Shown piece after piece: positions 1 through 9,966 of a stretch of 64,000 bases of DNA; the first letter of the stretch is position 1, and each line of letters begins with the position of its first letter. The position numbers and the translations under genes were made by a program. The notes under the pieces were generated by a model. That model made no database searches. It saw nothing but the letters and a program-made list of their open reading frames with translations, and was not told the DNA's origin. Origin of the DNA: Tritrichomonas musculus (lineage: Eukaryota; Parabasalia; Tritrichomonadida; Tritrichomonadidae). The DNA lies in NCBI GenBank assembly GCA_039105265.1, contig JAPFFF010000001.1, forward strand, positions 6,820,001-6,884,000. Reading direction: 5' to 3'.

Positions 1-1448
1 GATAAGATGACTTCATCAAAACCATTTTGGTAAAATGATGACATTAATGGACTTACAGTATCTTTATTTACAGTATCTACGAAATTTTGCAAAAATGATA
101 AAGCATATGGGCCATTTCTTTGATTTCCTAAATAACCACTTACAAGTTTTATTTCATTTAATTCTATAATATTTAAGGATTTAGACTTCAAATCAAACTT
201 TTCAACAATTGGCTTTAAACTAGATTCATTTGTATTGAAGTCATTGGATATTAATTTATTTATTAAAAAGATAATGGTTGATTCAATTATTCCTTGTATA
301 AACATACATGATTTTACAGATGGATTCCTATTATTATCTTCACTCTGAAAATTGTAAAGATCAAAACATTTTGTTAAAATTTGACCCATGAATTTTCCTG
401 CATCATCCTTCATCTTTGCAATTGATTCGCGTGCTATCTTAAAAGCAATAATTTGATAAGAGTTTGTGAGAAATAGAAGAGGCTCCCATCTTTTCCATTC
501 TGATTGAAATGATGAAATTAATGATAAAGCATCGGTTTTTTTGTTTTTAATAAAGCTATGAAATGAATCCTTAATTGTATCAATTGTACTTGGTTTTGAT
601 TCATTTTTTGTGCTGTTTAAAAGCTGCCAAATTAGTGATGGTATTTTCCACTGTTCACCATTTTGTGCTAATATAGACCTCTCTTCTTTAAGACATGATA
701 TTGCATAAATTACATCAAATCGATGTTGATACGTGTCAAAAATCGATTGAAAAGTTGATTTTTCAAAATTGAAGTTTACGTTTTTTTCTATAACATCAAC
801 AGCTTCTTTTGGATTTTTGATGCATATAAGGCATTGTAGAAGTGAAGAGATCGAAAAATTAGTAGTACAAATTCTGAATAATTCATCATTAATTACTTTT
901 GGAAAGTTGGCAAGCAAATTGGTGATTAAGCTCATATCTTTTAAGTCTAAAAGAACTGCTTGTTGATATAACTGAGCAACTTTCATGAAATTGCGATGTT
1001 CATATTGATATTTAATTTCTTCGTAAAGTGCATAATATTTTTTCTTATTAGTTATTTCTTTTTTTAATATTTTCAACTTTTCTCTTTTTTGAGCTGCGTT
1101 TTTTATATTTAAAAGTGATTCTGAATTTCCCTTGAGAATTTCATATTCACTTGCTAAACTAGAAAGTTGTTCTGCTACAACATTTGCAGAATCTAGTGGT
1201 TCTTTTATTTTTTCACTAAGTTTTAATTCAAATCTTGTGTCAGAATTAGTGAACTCTTTGAGCTTCTGATTAAGACGTTCATCATACAACTTTTTTTCGT
1301 CACTTAAGAAAGAAATCTTTGAGTTAATTTGATTTATCAAATCAGTTTTAGAGAAATCATGCGATTTATTGAGCATTAATTGAAGATCTATTTCTTTAAT
1401 TGGAGTTGATGATTCTTTAAGAATGTTTGGATCAATATCTTCTTGCAT
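1..1448 (-). CDS. Coiled-coil protein of unknown function, 3' part outside the window
   Basis: An uninterrupted minus-strand frame runs from an ATG at 1448 to the window edge, giving about 482 residues without a stop. The N-terminal 170 residues are charged and heptad-like, with the stretch KILKKEITNKKKYYALYEEI near the end of the coiled coil. A mostly helical region follows. The layout of an N-terminal coiled coil followed by helical bundles resembles subunits of vesicle-tethering complexes (the CATCHR group: COG, GARP, exocyst, Dsl1). I do not recognise a specific family, so that is only inference. The start is the first ATG after an AT-rich leader with stops in frame. The C-terminus cannot be seen. 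Confidence 0.75.
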   Translation of the reverse strand, partial: MQEDIDPNILKESSTPIKEIDLQLMLNKSHDFSKTDLINQINSKISFLSDEKKLYDERLNQKLKEFTNSDTRFELKLSEKIKEPLDSANVVAEQLSSLASEYEILKGNSESLLNIKNAAQKREKLKILKKEITNKKKYYALYEEIKYQYEHRNFMKVAQLYQQAVLLDLKDMSLITNLLANFPKVINDELFRICTTNFSISSLLQCLICIKNPKEAVDVIEKNVNFNFEKSTFQSIFDTYQHRFDVIYAISCLKEERSILAQNGEQWKIPSLIWQLLNSTKNESKPSTIDTIKDSFHSFIKNKKTDALSLISSFQSEWKRWEPLLFLTNSYQIIAFKIARESIAKMKDDAGKFMGQILTKCFDLYNFQSEDNNRNPSVKSCMFIQGIIESTIIFLINKLISNDFNTNESSLKPIVEKFDLKSKSLNIIELNEIKLVSGYLGNQRNGPYALSFLQNFVDTVNKDTVSPLMSSFYQNGFDEVIL

Positions 1449-4400
1449 TTTAATTAAATTTTAGTTAAAAAAAAAAAATATGTCAAAAAATATTGAGGTA
1501 TCAAGATTAAGTGACTCAACGGTCATTTATAACGTAACTATTTGGTATTGCATTTTCTTGATTATTCGATTGAATTCATACAATAAAAACTATAAAATAT
1601 ATTTATACTCCTCAAATTTATTTAAATATAACACCAATTATTGCAAAAAATTAATTCAATAGAAATGATATATTATTTCAATGTTGCTTTTTTCTCTAAT
1701 TTTTATCAAAGTTTTTGAAAACAAATGACATTTCAGGTCATAAAACTTATTTACTATTAAAAGGATGACCAAAAGACCTTTTTTTTAAAAATAATAGCTG
1801 AGTTTTGATCAACAATTTGTAGACAACAAAGAATTGCTTAGAGAAAATAGTGCTTTTTTCAATATCCACACGGTTTTTTTTCTTTATGATTTTATTATAT
1901 TATAATTTAACATATTATTAAACATATTAGAAGATATATTTTTAATTGTATGCAGCCAATTTTGAATAATGAGCTTTTTTAATAAGAAGCCTAGAACGGT
2001 AGACCCAAAGCCGTTTATAATTTTTTCACAATTTTGATTTAGGAAAACGATTGATTTTGAATATTTTATATTTATCGTTTGAATTTTTATTAAGCACAAA
2101 TATAATAAAACTTTTGATCTATTATATTTATTATAATTATTATTTTAAATGAGAAATTTATGTTTTTTAAAAATCAGAATTGAGAACTTTACGTGATTTC
2201 CTCTCAATTTCAAATCCTTCTTTTCTCTCCAATTTCATAACAAATTTTTGAAATATTGATAAAATCATCGTTATTATATATGTATTTTCTGATGGATAAA
2301 TTTCTTTGTATTTGGTGCGCTATATTTTTCGTAACAAAAATATGATTTACTGATTTAAGTTAATTTTTTAGAAACATAAATTTCTAATGATGATTATCAA
2401 TATTAAATAGGATATTTCATGTTTTGGAGCTTCCTTTCATCAAATCATCAAAAAAATTACATATCTCGTATATTTTATATGGCTAAGTTCAACTTAATTA
2501 GGCAATAAATTCCAATTTATACCAACCAAAAAGCAAATATATGCTATTTTTTATGATATAAATGATTTTATAGAAAATTATTCAAAGTTAAAAATTTGCC
2601 TATGACGATCAGCATTTGAATTCAAAAGTCATCATTTTTTTATAGTAATATCTTGTTTTCTAGTGTAATAAAAAAATCAAAATTCAAAGTTTAATTTTAA
2701 TATATGTTTTTAAATAAAAAATATTGATTATTATCATATTTATATTTTCTTAACAAAAAAATAGATTTTTCGTAGTCAAAAAAAAACCCCCAACATTTTT
2801 AAATCGGTGGAAAAATGGAAATGTAAGTGCACATTTATATTAAAACTGAGGTTATATATATGATTCATACAATCGTTATATACGATTTCTTGATTAATTT
2901 TGTCGAAATTAAGATTAAAAAAATAAAAATTAAGTAAATCCATTTTATTTTCAATAAATATATTTTAAATATGATATTAAACAAGGTTTAATAGATAAAA
3001 TAGCAATATGTTAAAAGAATAAAATGAATATCATCAAATTATTAGTGTTTACTCAATAATTAGTATATAATCTAATTTATTATTTTTATTTTTATTTTAA
3101 AATTCTATTTTAATGATTTTAATATAATAAAATTTCGTATATATACCAATATTAATATTTTTTGGTTTATTTCAATAATACACGTTACTCATACCCGATG
3201 ACTCAAATATTCTGAGCTGTTGTATCAAAAAACACGTTATCCATACCCGATTGCTCAAATATTTGAGAATAATACAGAGATTTATTTTATTTAAAAATAA
3301 AATCATTTCTGGTTAACATATTTATGTTTAGCATATCTTAAATAATAAAATGGTTAATTATATTTTTGTTAACCTTTTAAATGAGGAAAAAGTTCTTTAA
3401 AAAAAATCATAACCCATTATTTCATTAATTAAAACGAATAAAAATAATGATCACTTTAAAACATAAATCAATGAATAAGAAAATCATTTTACTAGAGAAA
3501 TATATAGCATAAAAATATCTATCATTTTTAAATCTGAGAAAAAGAAATAAAAATTTAGCCAAAAAATGAAAACATATATTTAACTTATTTATGTTATCAT
3601 TATACATTATTGTAATATTATTTTGGCAAATATGTTGCTTTATTATTAAAATAATATTGCAAAAATGTAATTTAATAAGAACATCTTGAATAATAACCTT
3701 ATGCGAATCATTTCCAACTAGTTTCTGATTATAAAGTTGAAGATAAGTAGCCCAAATTGGTTACTTTGCATCAAATATTTAGTGTTTTTATAGAAACGAA
3801 TATTTTTTTAACTCACATTTCATTAATAGCATGAAGTGAAGTATTGAAAACGAAATAAAATATACGTTTTTTTTGATTGTTCTTTTATCTTTACTAATAT
3901 TTTTTTGATATCTTTAAATATTCTAAAAAACAATTAATTATTTGAATATAAAATATAATAATCGTATAAATTTGTAATTTATTCATATATTGGGAAATTT
4001 TTAATATCAATTTCTCAATTTCTATAATTTGCATATTTATTTTGGAATATTATTATTATATATAGGTAGAAAAATCATATTTATGAAGATAAATAAGTGA
4101 ATGTTGAATGAATGCAAAATTATTATTATTGATGATCATGAAATTCTGAATGTTGAAATTAGTCAAATATAAAAAAAATCATCATGTAATCTTTATTAAC
4201 TTTAATGAACTTTGGTCAGAGCATTTTTAAAATCTAATTTTGACATTATATAATCAGTATATTTGTTTTTTACCTTGAAAATAAATAATAAATAATCTAT
4301 CAAAAAGATTTATTGCTCTGTTTTTTATACTTATCCATAAAAAATAAACTTTCAAACAAATGCTATCTTTAAATATAATTAACTTTTTTAACAAGGGGAA

Positions 4401-4971
4401 AAATTGTAAACGGTTTTGTTGGGGGTTTTGTCAAAAATTGATATTTTAATAATTTTTATAGCACAAATCAATTTTTTTGTCTTATATTATTCAAATAATC
4501 AAAAAAACTAGATATAAATCTTAAAGATTTAATTTATTATAATATAAAATTTCAACTCTTATACAAAAAAAAAGTGAATGAAGCTAGTTATAAAAAAATA
4601 AATAAACTCTTTTATAAAAACATATACTTTTTCTAAATTTTTGTTTTAATCACAGATTTAGATAGAGAATTAGAGTATGGCAGTGCTATATAAAAATAAA
4701 TATAGCCTTTTTTGTTATTTTTCAAGCTATTTTTATAATATTATCCACAAAAACAGAAAATATATTTTATTATTATATTTATAATGGAACCTCTGAAGAA
4801 TAGTATTTTCATGACTTACGAAGAAAGATTAGTTGAAGGTGTGTGGCTCTAACGAAGAGTATTATAAAATATTATAAAAAGTTAGCATTTCTAAAGATAT
4901 TTTTTTATTACAAACTTTTGATTACAAACACATAATTTTAATATAAATAGAGAACAAAAGATAATAAAATA
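1449..4971. other. AT-rich intergenic region, no convincing gene
   Basis: About 3.5 kb of strongly AT-rich DNA. The open frames here (for example 1480-1662, 1884-2099 and 3425-3607) are short, rich in Asn, Lys, Ile and Phe, and look like chance. A short frame at 4784-4849 encodes 21 residues and is not recognisable. The one visible structure is the imperfect direct repeat at 3180-3268. No tRNA or rRNA signature was seen. Confidence 0.6.
3180..3268. repeat. Imperfect direct repeat, two copies of about 37 bp
   Basis: Copies at about 3180-3217 and 3232-3268 share the cores ACACGTTA, CATACCCGAT and CTCAAATATT, with a few substitutions. They start 52 bp apart. The unit is less AT-rich than its surroundings. 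Its role is unknown. It could be a remnant of a small repeat array or a protein-binding site. Confidence 0.55.
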
Positions 4972-5970
4972 TTATTTTTTGGATTTGGTTCTTGACTTTG
5001 ATGACAACGTTGAAGTTGATGGCGGTTTTTGATGATGGTGGTGGCGTGATTTTGTGCTATGGTTATGATTTGATTTTGATTTTTGTTTTAATTTTGATAC
5101 TGAATTTTCAAGAGCTATATTTGAAATAGATCTTGAATTGGTAGTTAGATTTTGTCCTTGATTTGAATTCATTGATTGATTCGGTGCAATTGAAGATTTA
5201 GAAACCATTAAATCATTATTATTCTGGTTCATGTTCTTATCATATTTCAATTCTTTTAATAATTCGTCTCTTTCTTGAGACAACATTTTCATTTCATTGG
5301 CAATTTCAGCATGAGTTTGATCATGGTACTGTTGAAGTTTCATTATTAATTCTTCGTAATCCAAATCCTTTGTTTTGGGTTTTGTGTATTTTGTAGGACT
5401 TGATGCTTCAGCTACTAAATCAGAGCACCTTTTTATGAAATCTTCATTAGTATGGCAATTATGGAAAAAAGGTTCAGACGAAATTATCATCTTAATATCT
5501 GAATTCAATTCATCTTCAGCAACAGGAATCTCTCTTCCAGCAAGATTCACAAGTAAATTGTAGTCAACAGCTCGGAATTTCTTTAGGTTTATTCCATTAA
5601 AAGCAAGTTCAGCGTAATAATCAATTAATTGCTGTTTAAGACTTTCTTGATTGTCAATAACTCCTTGGAGTTGCTGATTCTTTAATTCTAGATTTTTATT
5701 TGTTTCTTCAGATTTGTCAATATGATGATTGAGATTCATTGTGATTTTTTCCATTTTTTCTTCTAATTCTTTACATTTCAGTCTTGCATTTGCATTCTCT
5801 TCTGCGTATTGATTGATTTCCTTTGTTAAAGTCTCTATATCGCTAATTAAATTGCTTAAATCTTCAGGTGATTTTGATGAGATTCTGTGTGTATTAGGGG
5901 TAGAAAATGGAGAAATATTGCTGAATTCATTTGATCCTAATGAAATAGAATGTTCTTCTTCTTTTTTCAT
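4972..5970 (-). CDS. Coiled-coil protein with His/Ser-rich basic tail, unknown function
   Basis: A 332-residue protein. Residues 1-35 are Ser/Pro-rich. About 36-120 form a coiled coil (Glu/Lys/Asn heptads). A middle globular part (about 120-190) is followed by a second short coiled coil at about 203-245. The C-terminal 85 residues are Asn/Gln/Ser-rich and end in a basic tail with a HHHH run and repeated Ser-Lys. No known domain is recognised. The two coiled-coil blocks and basic tail suggest a cytoskeletal or scaffold protein, but that is inference. The start follows an in-frame stop region. The gene stands alone between two long AT-rich spacers, next to the Polinton insertion. Confidence 0.8.
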   Translation of the reverse strand: MKKEEEHSISLGSNEFSNISPFSTPNTHRISSKSPEDLSNLISDIETLTKEINQYAEENANARLKCKELEEKMEKITMNLNHHIDKSEETNKNLELKNQQLQGVIDNQESLKQQLIDYYAELAFNGINLKKFRAVDYNLLVNLAGREIPVAEDELNSDIKMIISSEPFFHNCHTNEDFIKRCSDLVAEASSPTKYTKPKTKDLDYEELIMKLQQYHDQTHAEIANEMKMLSQERDELLKELKYDKNMNQNNNDLMVSKSSIAPNQSMNSNQGQNLTTNSRSISNIALENSVSKLKQKSKSNHNHSTKSRHHHHQKPPSTSTLSSKSRTKSKK

Positions 5971-6638
5971 CTGTTAATAGATTTTTAAGAATGACTTTTC
6001 TGTGAAAAATAATCGTAATTTATTCATTTTATTGAATTAATAAGTGTGACGTTAAGATTTCTGATCTCCTCATAAAATTCTATTTAAATAAAAATTCGTA
6101 TTACCGCCCTTTTTTTGCATTTCAAGTTATACTATATTGTTTATTAAAGGGGTCCATTATAGGTTTAATGTACTTGTATTTTTATTAACAATTCATAGTT
6201 GCATGTACAACTTAAACTTATAGTAAAGTGGAGAACAGAAATGTTATTCAAAAAGTGAAGTTTTTTTGAGAGAAAAACGTTCATATTAGAATGTTTTGAG
6301 AGTATCGCAAAAGGTTAAACTTTTTGAATATATTGGTAACCTTTACTGACATTGGACATTTTTTTGATTGGTCATTTTATTGGATATTTCAAAGCTAAAA
6401 AAAAAAAAAAAAAATAAAAAAAAATAAAAAACGTGCTGGATATTTTCATTATTGTCATGGACATTGGAAATTTTAACTATTTTTTTCAAGCAAACCTATT
6501 CAATTCCACTTTTTGAACATTTTTTTGTTGCGTACAAAAAAGGTTAATATATTGGTTTTGAATAATTATTTGCGGTTAATGCAGTAAATAATTGACCTTT
6601 TTGTATTGTTTAAATCGCTCTATTTTGGATTTAAGGGA
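5971..6638. other. Host spacer left of the Polinton
   Basis: AT-rich, with an A-rich homopolymer tract around 6397-6430 and several short words of the type AAAAGTT and ACTTTTTGAAC. Similar words occur on the other side of the element at about 29455-29600. No gene is seen. Its last six bases (AAGGGA) are the left copy of the target-site duplication. Confidence 0.5.
6633..6638. repeat. Target-site duplication, left copy (AAGGGA)
   Basis: The six bases just outside the left terminal repeat are AAGGGA, and the six just outside the right terminal repeat (27779-27784) are the same. Six-bp duplications are the known product of Polinton/Maverick integrases. Confidence 0.9.
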
Positions 6639-6792
6639 AGAGAGTAAGGGTGTGCATTTGGGAGGTCAGATAAAGTTTAAAGTTAACGGTTGCTACTTTT
6701 GAATATTCATCTTTGAATTTACATCTTTGAACCTGACCAAAAATAACATCAACGAAAAATAACGAAAAATAGAACTTTCAAAAATTTTTTAT

Positions 6793-6808
6793 TTTTTTAT
6801 CAGCAATT
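6793..6808 (+). promoter_or_regulatory. Shared leader motif just upstream of an ATG (left TIR)
   Basis: TTTTTTATCAGCAATT lies 4 bp before the ATG of the TIR gene. The same 16 bp precede the KilA-N gene (15347-15362) and are mirrored in the right TIR. Trichomonad core promoters are known to use an initiator of the TCA type a few bases upstream of the ATG. Here TCA is 11 bp upstream, so an initiator-like role is plausible but inferred. Confidence 0.35.
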
Positions 6809-6812
6809 TATA

Positions 6813-7019
6813 ATGTCAAACCAAGCCGAACAATTAAGCACCCTCATTAATAGAATCAACAAAAAGCTAAAAGGATGGAGACCTGCATTAAAATACCTCT
6901 ACGATAATGATGATGTTGTTGACGGAGTACTAAAAGAGATAAATCACTTTATTGAACAACTAAAGAAATTCAACGGTCCTATTCAATTAATTGCTGAACT
7001 TGAAGAACTCATTTATTAG
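6813..7019 (+). CDS. TIR-encoded small protein, left copy, unknown function
   Basis: A 68-residue protein that is mostly helical by composition, with the central stretch KKLKGWRPALKYLYDNDD. It lies wholly inside the left terminal inverted repeat, and an identical copy lies in the right one (27398-27604), so the element carries it twice. Both copies point inward. No family is recognised. Its position suggests a protein that benefits from dosage or acts at the ends, for example in replication from the termini. That is only inference. Confidence 0.7.
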   Translation: MSNQAEQLSTLINRINKKLKGWRPALKYLYDNDDVVDGVLKEINHFIEQLKKFNGPIQLIAELEELIY

Positions 7020-7093
7020 ACAATTCATTTAATTCATTCTCAAGCTGATGAACTTTATTTTTGTTTTTTGTTTTTTAATTTCATGATAAAGAT

Positions 7094-7549
7094 ATGTCAA
7101 CACCAAAGGTTTATGATTACATCAATTCACTTATTGAAATGTTAGATGAATCAGAGAAGTTCAAACAATGTGATTTCTCAATATTGTGTGATAGATACCC
7201 GATACCTTGTGGAAAGGCTGCATATAAATCTAAAGTGATATACATATCATTGAAGAACAAAGATAATGCATTCAAACGATTATATTATGATAAGATTGTT
7301 GAACTCGGACTCGAATATATAACATTAACATCAAATGTTAGAAGAAGAATATCAACAACATCTATTGAGTTCTTCGTTGAAGGTTCAAATAAAGAGCAAT
7401 CATTTAAAGAATACAAGTATTATAATTACAGTATCAGGAAAGTTAATGATAAGAAAACAAAGGAACTCATCGAACAAATGAGACAAAAATATAATATCAA
7501 TACACCACAACTGTTTGTTGGTGTTCAACAACAAATTGTATTAGATTAA
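7094..7549 (+). CDS. Polinton hypothetical protein, 151 aa
   Basis: A 151-residue protein starting MSTPKVYDYINSL, with mixed helix and strand composition, two Cys close together (CDFSILCDRYPIPC) and a Gln-rich end. No family is recognised. It is the first gene inside the left TIR and reads rightward. Its stop overlaps the stop of the convergent ATPase gene by four bases (TTAA at 7546-7549). The frame is fully open and its codon composition is like its neighbours. Confidence 0.7.
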   Translation: MSTPKVYDYINSLIEMLDESEKFKQCDFSILCDRYPIPCGKAAYKSKVIYISLKNKDNAFKRLYYDKIVELGLEYITLTSNVRRRISTTSIEFFVEGSNKEQSFKEYKYYNYSIRKVNDKKTKELIEQMRQKYNINTPQLFVGVQQQIVLD

Positions 7550-8460
7550 TGAATCTCAATTGTGTTTGTTCTCGTATTGACCAACACGAATTGATGACCT
7601 GATAAGTCTTTATATTTTTGCCATAAATGTTCAAACTCAATCGGAATCGGAACTTGATGATATACATAACTTAGCTTTTGACGAGAATAACCACTAAAGA
7701 TAAAGAATGATGTTGCATTATTCTTGTAATCAGTTTTGATTGCTTTGAAGAACTGAATATTAATGTAAACGATTGAATGTTTATGTCTGAGCTGTGAAAC
7801 ATAATTTGTAAAGTAATCAGTCTTTAAAATTAATGAACGGCTTGCATCTTCACAAAGAATGATTGTGTTTAATGGTTCATTTGGTTGACCTAACTTATTG
7901 ATATGAAGAAACTCAAACATATCGTTTAAGGTCTTTTCATTAATTACTATTTTTGGTGTTGATGAATACTTGTCATACAATTCTTTATATAAATCAAGTT
8001 GTTTAAGATATTCTTCAGCGTTTGAATCACTAATGACTTTGATCGGAAGTTGTATCAATTCACGTTGAGCAATAAATGTTGCATCATTGATTGTACCGCT
8101 CTTAGATATATAAACGATTAAATGAAAGTTAGCGTTCTTTAATCTTGACATTTGAATGATATCTCTTAAAACGACATGGCTCTTTCCTCTTCCTTGATTT
8201 CCGACAAGTATATTCAATGAATTGTAATGTGCATAGATGCCGTTTGCGATTGGTCTGATTGATTCATTCTTTATTTTTGATTCATTGCGTTGATAAGCTT
8301 TGTTCATCTCATCATCAATGTTAAATGTCTTTTCATTAACTGTTGGTCTGAATGATTCATATTCAAATGCAAAACTCATTTGGTCATCATCATAATCAGA
8401 GCTATTAGAGAATAAAACCTCTTTATAATTAAACTGAGTGGGTTTCATGAAACGTTTCAT
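7546..8460 (-). CDS. Packaging ATPase, FtsK/HerA-like (Polinton)
   Basis: A 304-residue P-loop NTPase. Walker A is GNQGRGKS at residues 87-94. A Walker B-type strand, TIILCED, sits at about 199-205. The spacing and size fit the genome-packaging ATPases of Polintons, virophages and adenovirus-like elements, which drive DNA into the capsid. The N-terminal 70 residues are variable and acidic. Downstream it meets the convergent 151-residue gene tail to tail. Upstream it is followed closely by the small membrane protein gene on the same strand, so both may share regulation. Family assignment rests on the motifs and the context with capsid and polymerase genes. Confidence 0.85.
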   Translation of the reverse strand: MKRFMKPTQFNYKEVLFSNSSDYDDDQMSFAFEYESFRPTVNEKTFNIDDEMNKAYQRNESKIKNESIRPIANGIYAHYNSLNILVGNQGRGKSHVVLRDIIQMSRLKNANFHLIVYISKSGTINDATFIAQRELIQLPIKVISDSNAEEYLKQLDLYKELYDKYSSTPKIVINEKTLNDMFEFLHINKLGQPNEPLNTIILCEDASRSLILKTDYFTNYVSQLRHKHSIVYINIQFFKAIKTDYKNNATSFFIFSGYSRQKLSYVYHQVPIPIEFEHLWQKYKDLSGHQFVLVNTRTNTIEIH

Positions 8461-8484
8461 TTCTTTAGTTTTCGTTAAAGCTCT

Positions 8485-8616
8485 TCATGAATACATTTTT
8501 GTTCTTATCTCTTCACTGAGTTCTGGTTCTTTGTCAGGAATCATTAATGATACTTCAACAATCTTCAATAAAAATAAACCTGTTAATAATGAAACAACTA
8601 ATATTTCATATATCAT
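8485..8616 (-). CDS. Small single-pass membrane protein, 43 aa
   Basis: A short minus-strand frame with start at 8616 and stop at 8485-8487. The first 25 residues are strongly hydrophobic (starting MIYEILVVSLLTGLFLL) and are followed by an acidic, charged tail. This is the pattern of a single transmembrane segment with a short soluble end. It fills the gap between the ATPase start (8460) and the next gene's stop (8627), with spacings of about 24 and 10 bp. That matches the packing of the rest of the element and argues that it is a real gene. The opposite-strand frame here is probably its shadow. Function is unknown. Confidence 0.55.
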   Translation of the reverse strand: MIYEILVVSLLTGLFLLKIVEVSLMIPDKEPELSEEIRTKMYS

Positions 8617-8626
8617 TTATTAGTTT

Positions 8627-9202
8627 TTAAATACATGTTTTCAATGAAATGTTGTGTCTAATGAGTTCAGTATAAATGTTATTATATTTGTATTTCAAGT
8701 CATTTGATTCATTATTTTTGTACACCAATATCCTATCAATTAAAAGATATTTGGAACGAGAAACGCAACCACTACATGAACAATCATCATTGACAATCAA
8801 TTCAACTTTATCAGCTTGTGTTAGTAATTTGATGAGCTCCATTAATGTATTTGAATGACAAATCAATAAATCATTGACTTTTATTGGGTTTGTTTCATAG
8901 ATTGATAACAATATCTCAAGGAATTTGTTTTTGGTTTCAAGTTCTGTTATATCAGCTCCAATATCACTGATACCTCTTTCTAGGGAAACGTTGTTTGTTG
9001 GATGCTGTGATTGATATACTCCACTCATCTGAGGTATAGTAAAATTTGTGGCTTGAGATGTTTGAGGTAATGGTTGAACTGATGGATATTCAACTGGTTG
9101 TGGTTGCTTTGGTTTGATGTTTATATTAATACTGGTTGATTGTTCCTGCTTAACTGATGCATCGTTCTCGCTACTTAATATACGAGCTTTTGATAATGCC
9201 AT
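8627..9202 (-). CDS. Polinton hypothetical protein with Pro/Gln-rich N-terminus and CSCSGC motif
   Basis: A 191-residue protein. Residues 1-80 are disordered and rich in Pro, Gln, Ser and Thr. About 85-120 look helical. A Cys cluster, CSCSGC, lies in the last third and is followed by a basic Tyr/Asn-rich end. The Cys cluster could bind metal, but no known zinc finger is recognised. It sits in a run of minus-strand genes (ATPase, small membrane protein, this gene, HNH). It is preceded by one copy of the 44-bp direct repeat. Confidence 0.7.
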   Translation of the reverse strand: MALSKARILSSENDASVKQEQSTSININIKPKQPQPVEYPSVQPLPQTSQATNFTIPQMSGVYQSQHPTNNVSLERGISDIGADITELETKNKFLEILLSIYETNPIKVNDLLICHSNTLMELIKLLTQADKVELIVNDDCSCSGCVSRSKYLLIDRILVYKNNESNDLKYKYNNIYTELIRHNISLKTCI

Positions 9203-9211
9203 GAATGTTTG

Positions 9212-9255
9212 AATAAAAATAAAACAACATTAATGATGAGTCATTCAATGATTCA
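9212..9255. repeat. 44-bp direct repeat, copy 1, downstream of the HNH gene
   Basis: Identical to 9922-9965, with the core ACATTAATGATGAGTCATTC. It fills nearly all of the gap between the HNH stop (9257) and the next gene's start (9202). Together the two copies bracket the HNH gene exactly. Confidence 0.9.
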
Positions 9256-9256
9256 A

Positions 9257-9898
9257 TTAAAGCAAATCATGTTGATGTTTGAATTTGTTAATCATCAAAC
9301 CAACGACTTTATTATTGATATCACGAAGATTGACATATTCATTTCCTGAATATGCTATATTATGATGAAGAACTTTATAAACATTATCAGTGATTCTTCC
9401 ATAAAATATATCTTCATTATTTGTTTCATCATGATAATAATAGTATTTGTTTGCTTCAAATTCTCTTCTTGCAGTCTTTGTTTCATAAAAATCAATCATC
9501 ATTGAATCATTAGGTATATCATCAATGAATTCATATTGAACACCTTTATAATAAGATTTATTATATTGATTTGCTGACTGAGAACACCATCTCATATTAT
9601 TCAAATGGTTATCAGTTCTATCGTGATTGATGTGGTCAATGACATCATTATTAATTGGGTCATCATTAGGAAGGAATTGAAGAGCTATTAATCTATGTTT
9701 TCTATATATTTTTTGATTCAAACTAACATCAATATATCCATGTTCTTTATTGATGCTTTCTTTTAATACTTTGTGATTTGACTTCTTCCTAATAGTGAAA
9801 GGATATTGATTCAATATTTCATAATCATCTTCAAAGTTAAGCAATGGAACAAATTCAACAACTGGTTCATTGTTAGCTTGTTCAACTGGTTGACTCAT
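9257..9898 (-). CDS. Free-standing HNH endonuclease, homing type (NUMOD4/HNH_3-like)
   Basis: A 213-residue protein. Residues about 20-65 resemble the NUMOD4-type region often found before HNH_3 domains. The HNH core follows at about 69-105. It has the HRLIA block, then VIDHINHDRTDNHLNNMRW, the family signature with paired His and Asn. A C-terminal 100 residues of unknown fold may bind DNA. Such proteins cut DNA at specific sites and are typical of selfish homing genes in phages and organelles. The gene is bracketed by two identical 44-bp direct repeats, unlike its neighbours, which suggests that it was inserted as a unit. Confidence 0.85.
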   Translation of the reverse strand: MSQPVEQANNEPVVEFVPLLNFEDDYEILNQYPFTIRKKSNHKVLKESINKEHGYIDVSLNQKIYRKHRLIALQFLPNDDPINNDVIDHINHDRTDNHLNNMRWCSQSANQYNKSYYKGVQYEFIDDIPNDSMMIDFYETKTARREFEANKYYYYHDETNNEDIFYGRITDNVYKVLHHNIAYSGNEYVNLRDINNKVVGLMINKFKHQHDLL

Positions 9899-9921
9899 TT
9901 TAATGAAAATAAAAAATTAAA

Positions 9922-9965
9922 AATAAAAATAAAACAACATTAATGATGAGTCATTCAATGATTCA
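9922..9965. repeat. 44-bp direct repeat, copy 2, upstream of the HNH gene
   Basis: Identical to 9212-9255 and offset by 710 bp. It lies between the HNH start (9898) and the stop of the next minus-strand gene (9967). It could be duplicated target or regulatory sequence from insertion of the HNH gene. Confidence 0.9.
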
Positions 9966-9966
9966 T

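Larger units (their letters stand above)
6639..7063 (+). repeat. Left terminal inverted repeat of the Polinton (425 bp)
   Basis: Reading inward from 6639, the sequence matches the reverse complement of 27778 down to 27354 without a difference that I could find. Identity stops at 7063/27354, where the left arm continues with a T-rich stretch and the right arm with coding sequence. The repeat contains a complete 68-residue gene and the leader motif TTTTTTATCAGCAATT. Confidence 0.93.

Noticed and set aside
1480-3607. Short frames in the left spacer
   Set aside because: Low-complexity Asn/Lys/Ile/Phe sequence expected by chance in very AT-rich DNA.
2778-4430. Words CCCCCAAC near 2789 and GTTGGGGG near 4419 in opposite orientation
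   Set aside because: The match is about 12 bp with no further similarity around it, so likely chance.
8438-8623. 61-residue plus-strand frame overlapping the ATPase start
   Set aside because: Better explained by the 43-residue minus-strand membrane protein and the ATPase start. Part is antisense to both.
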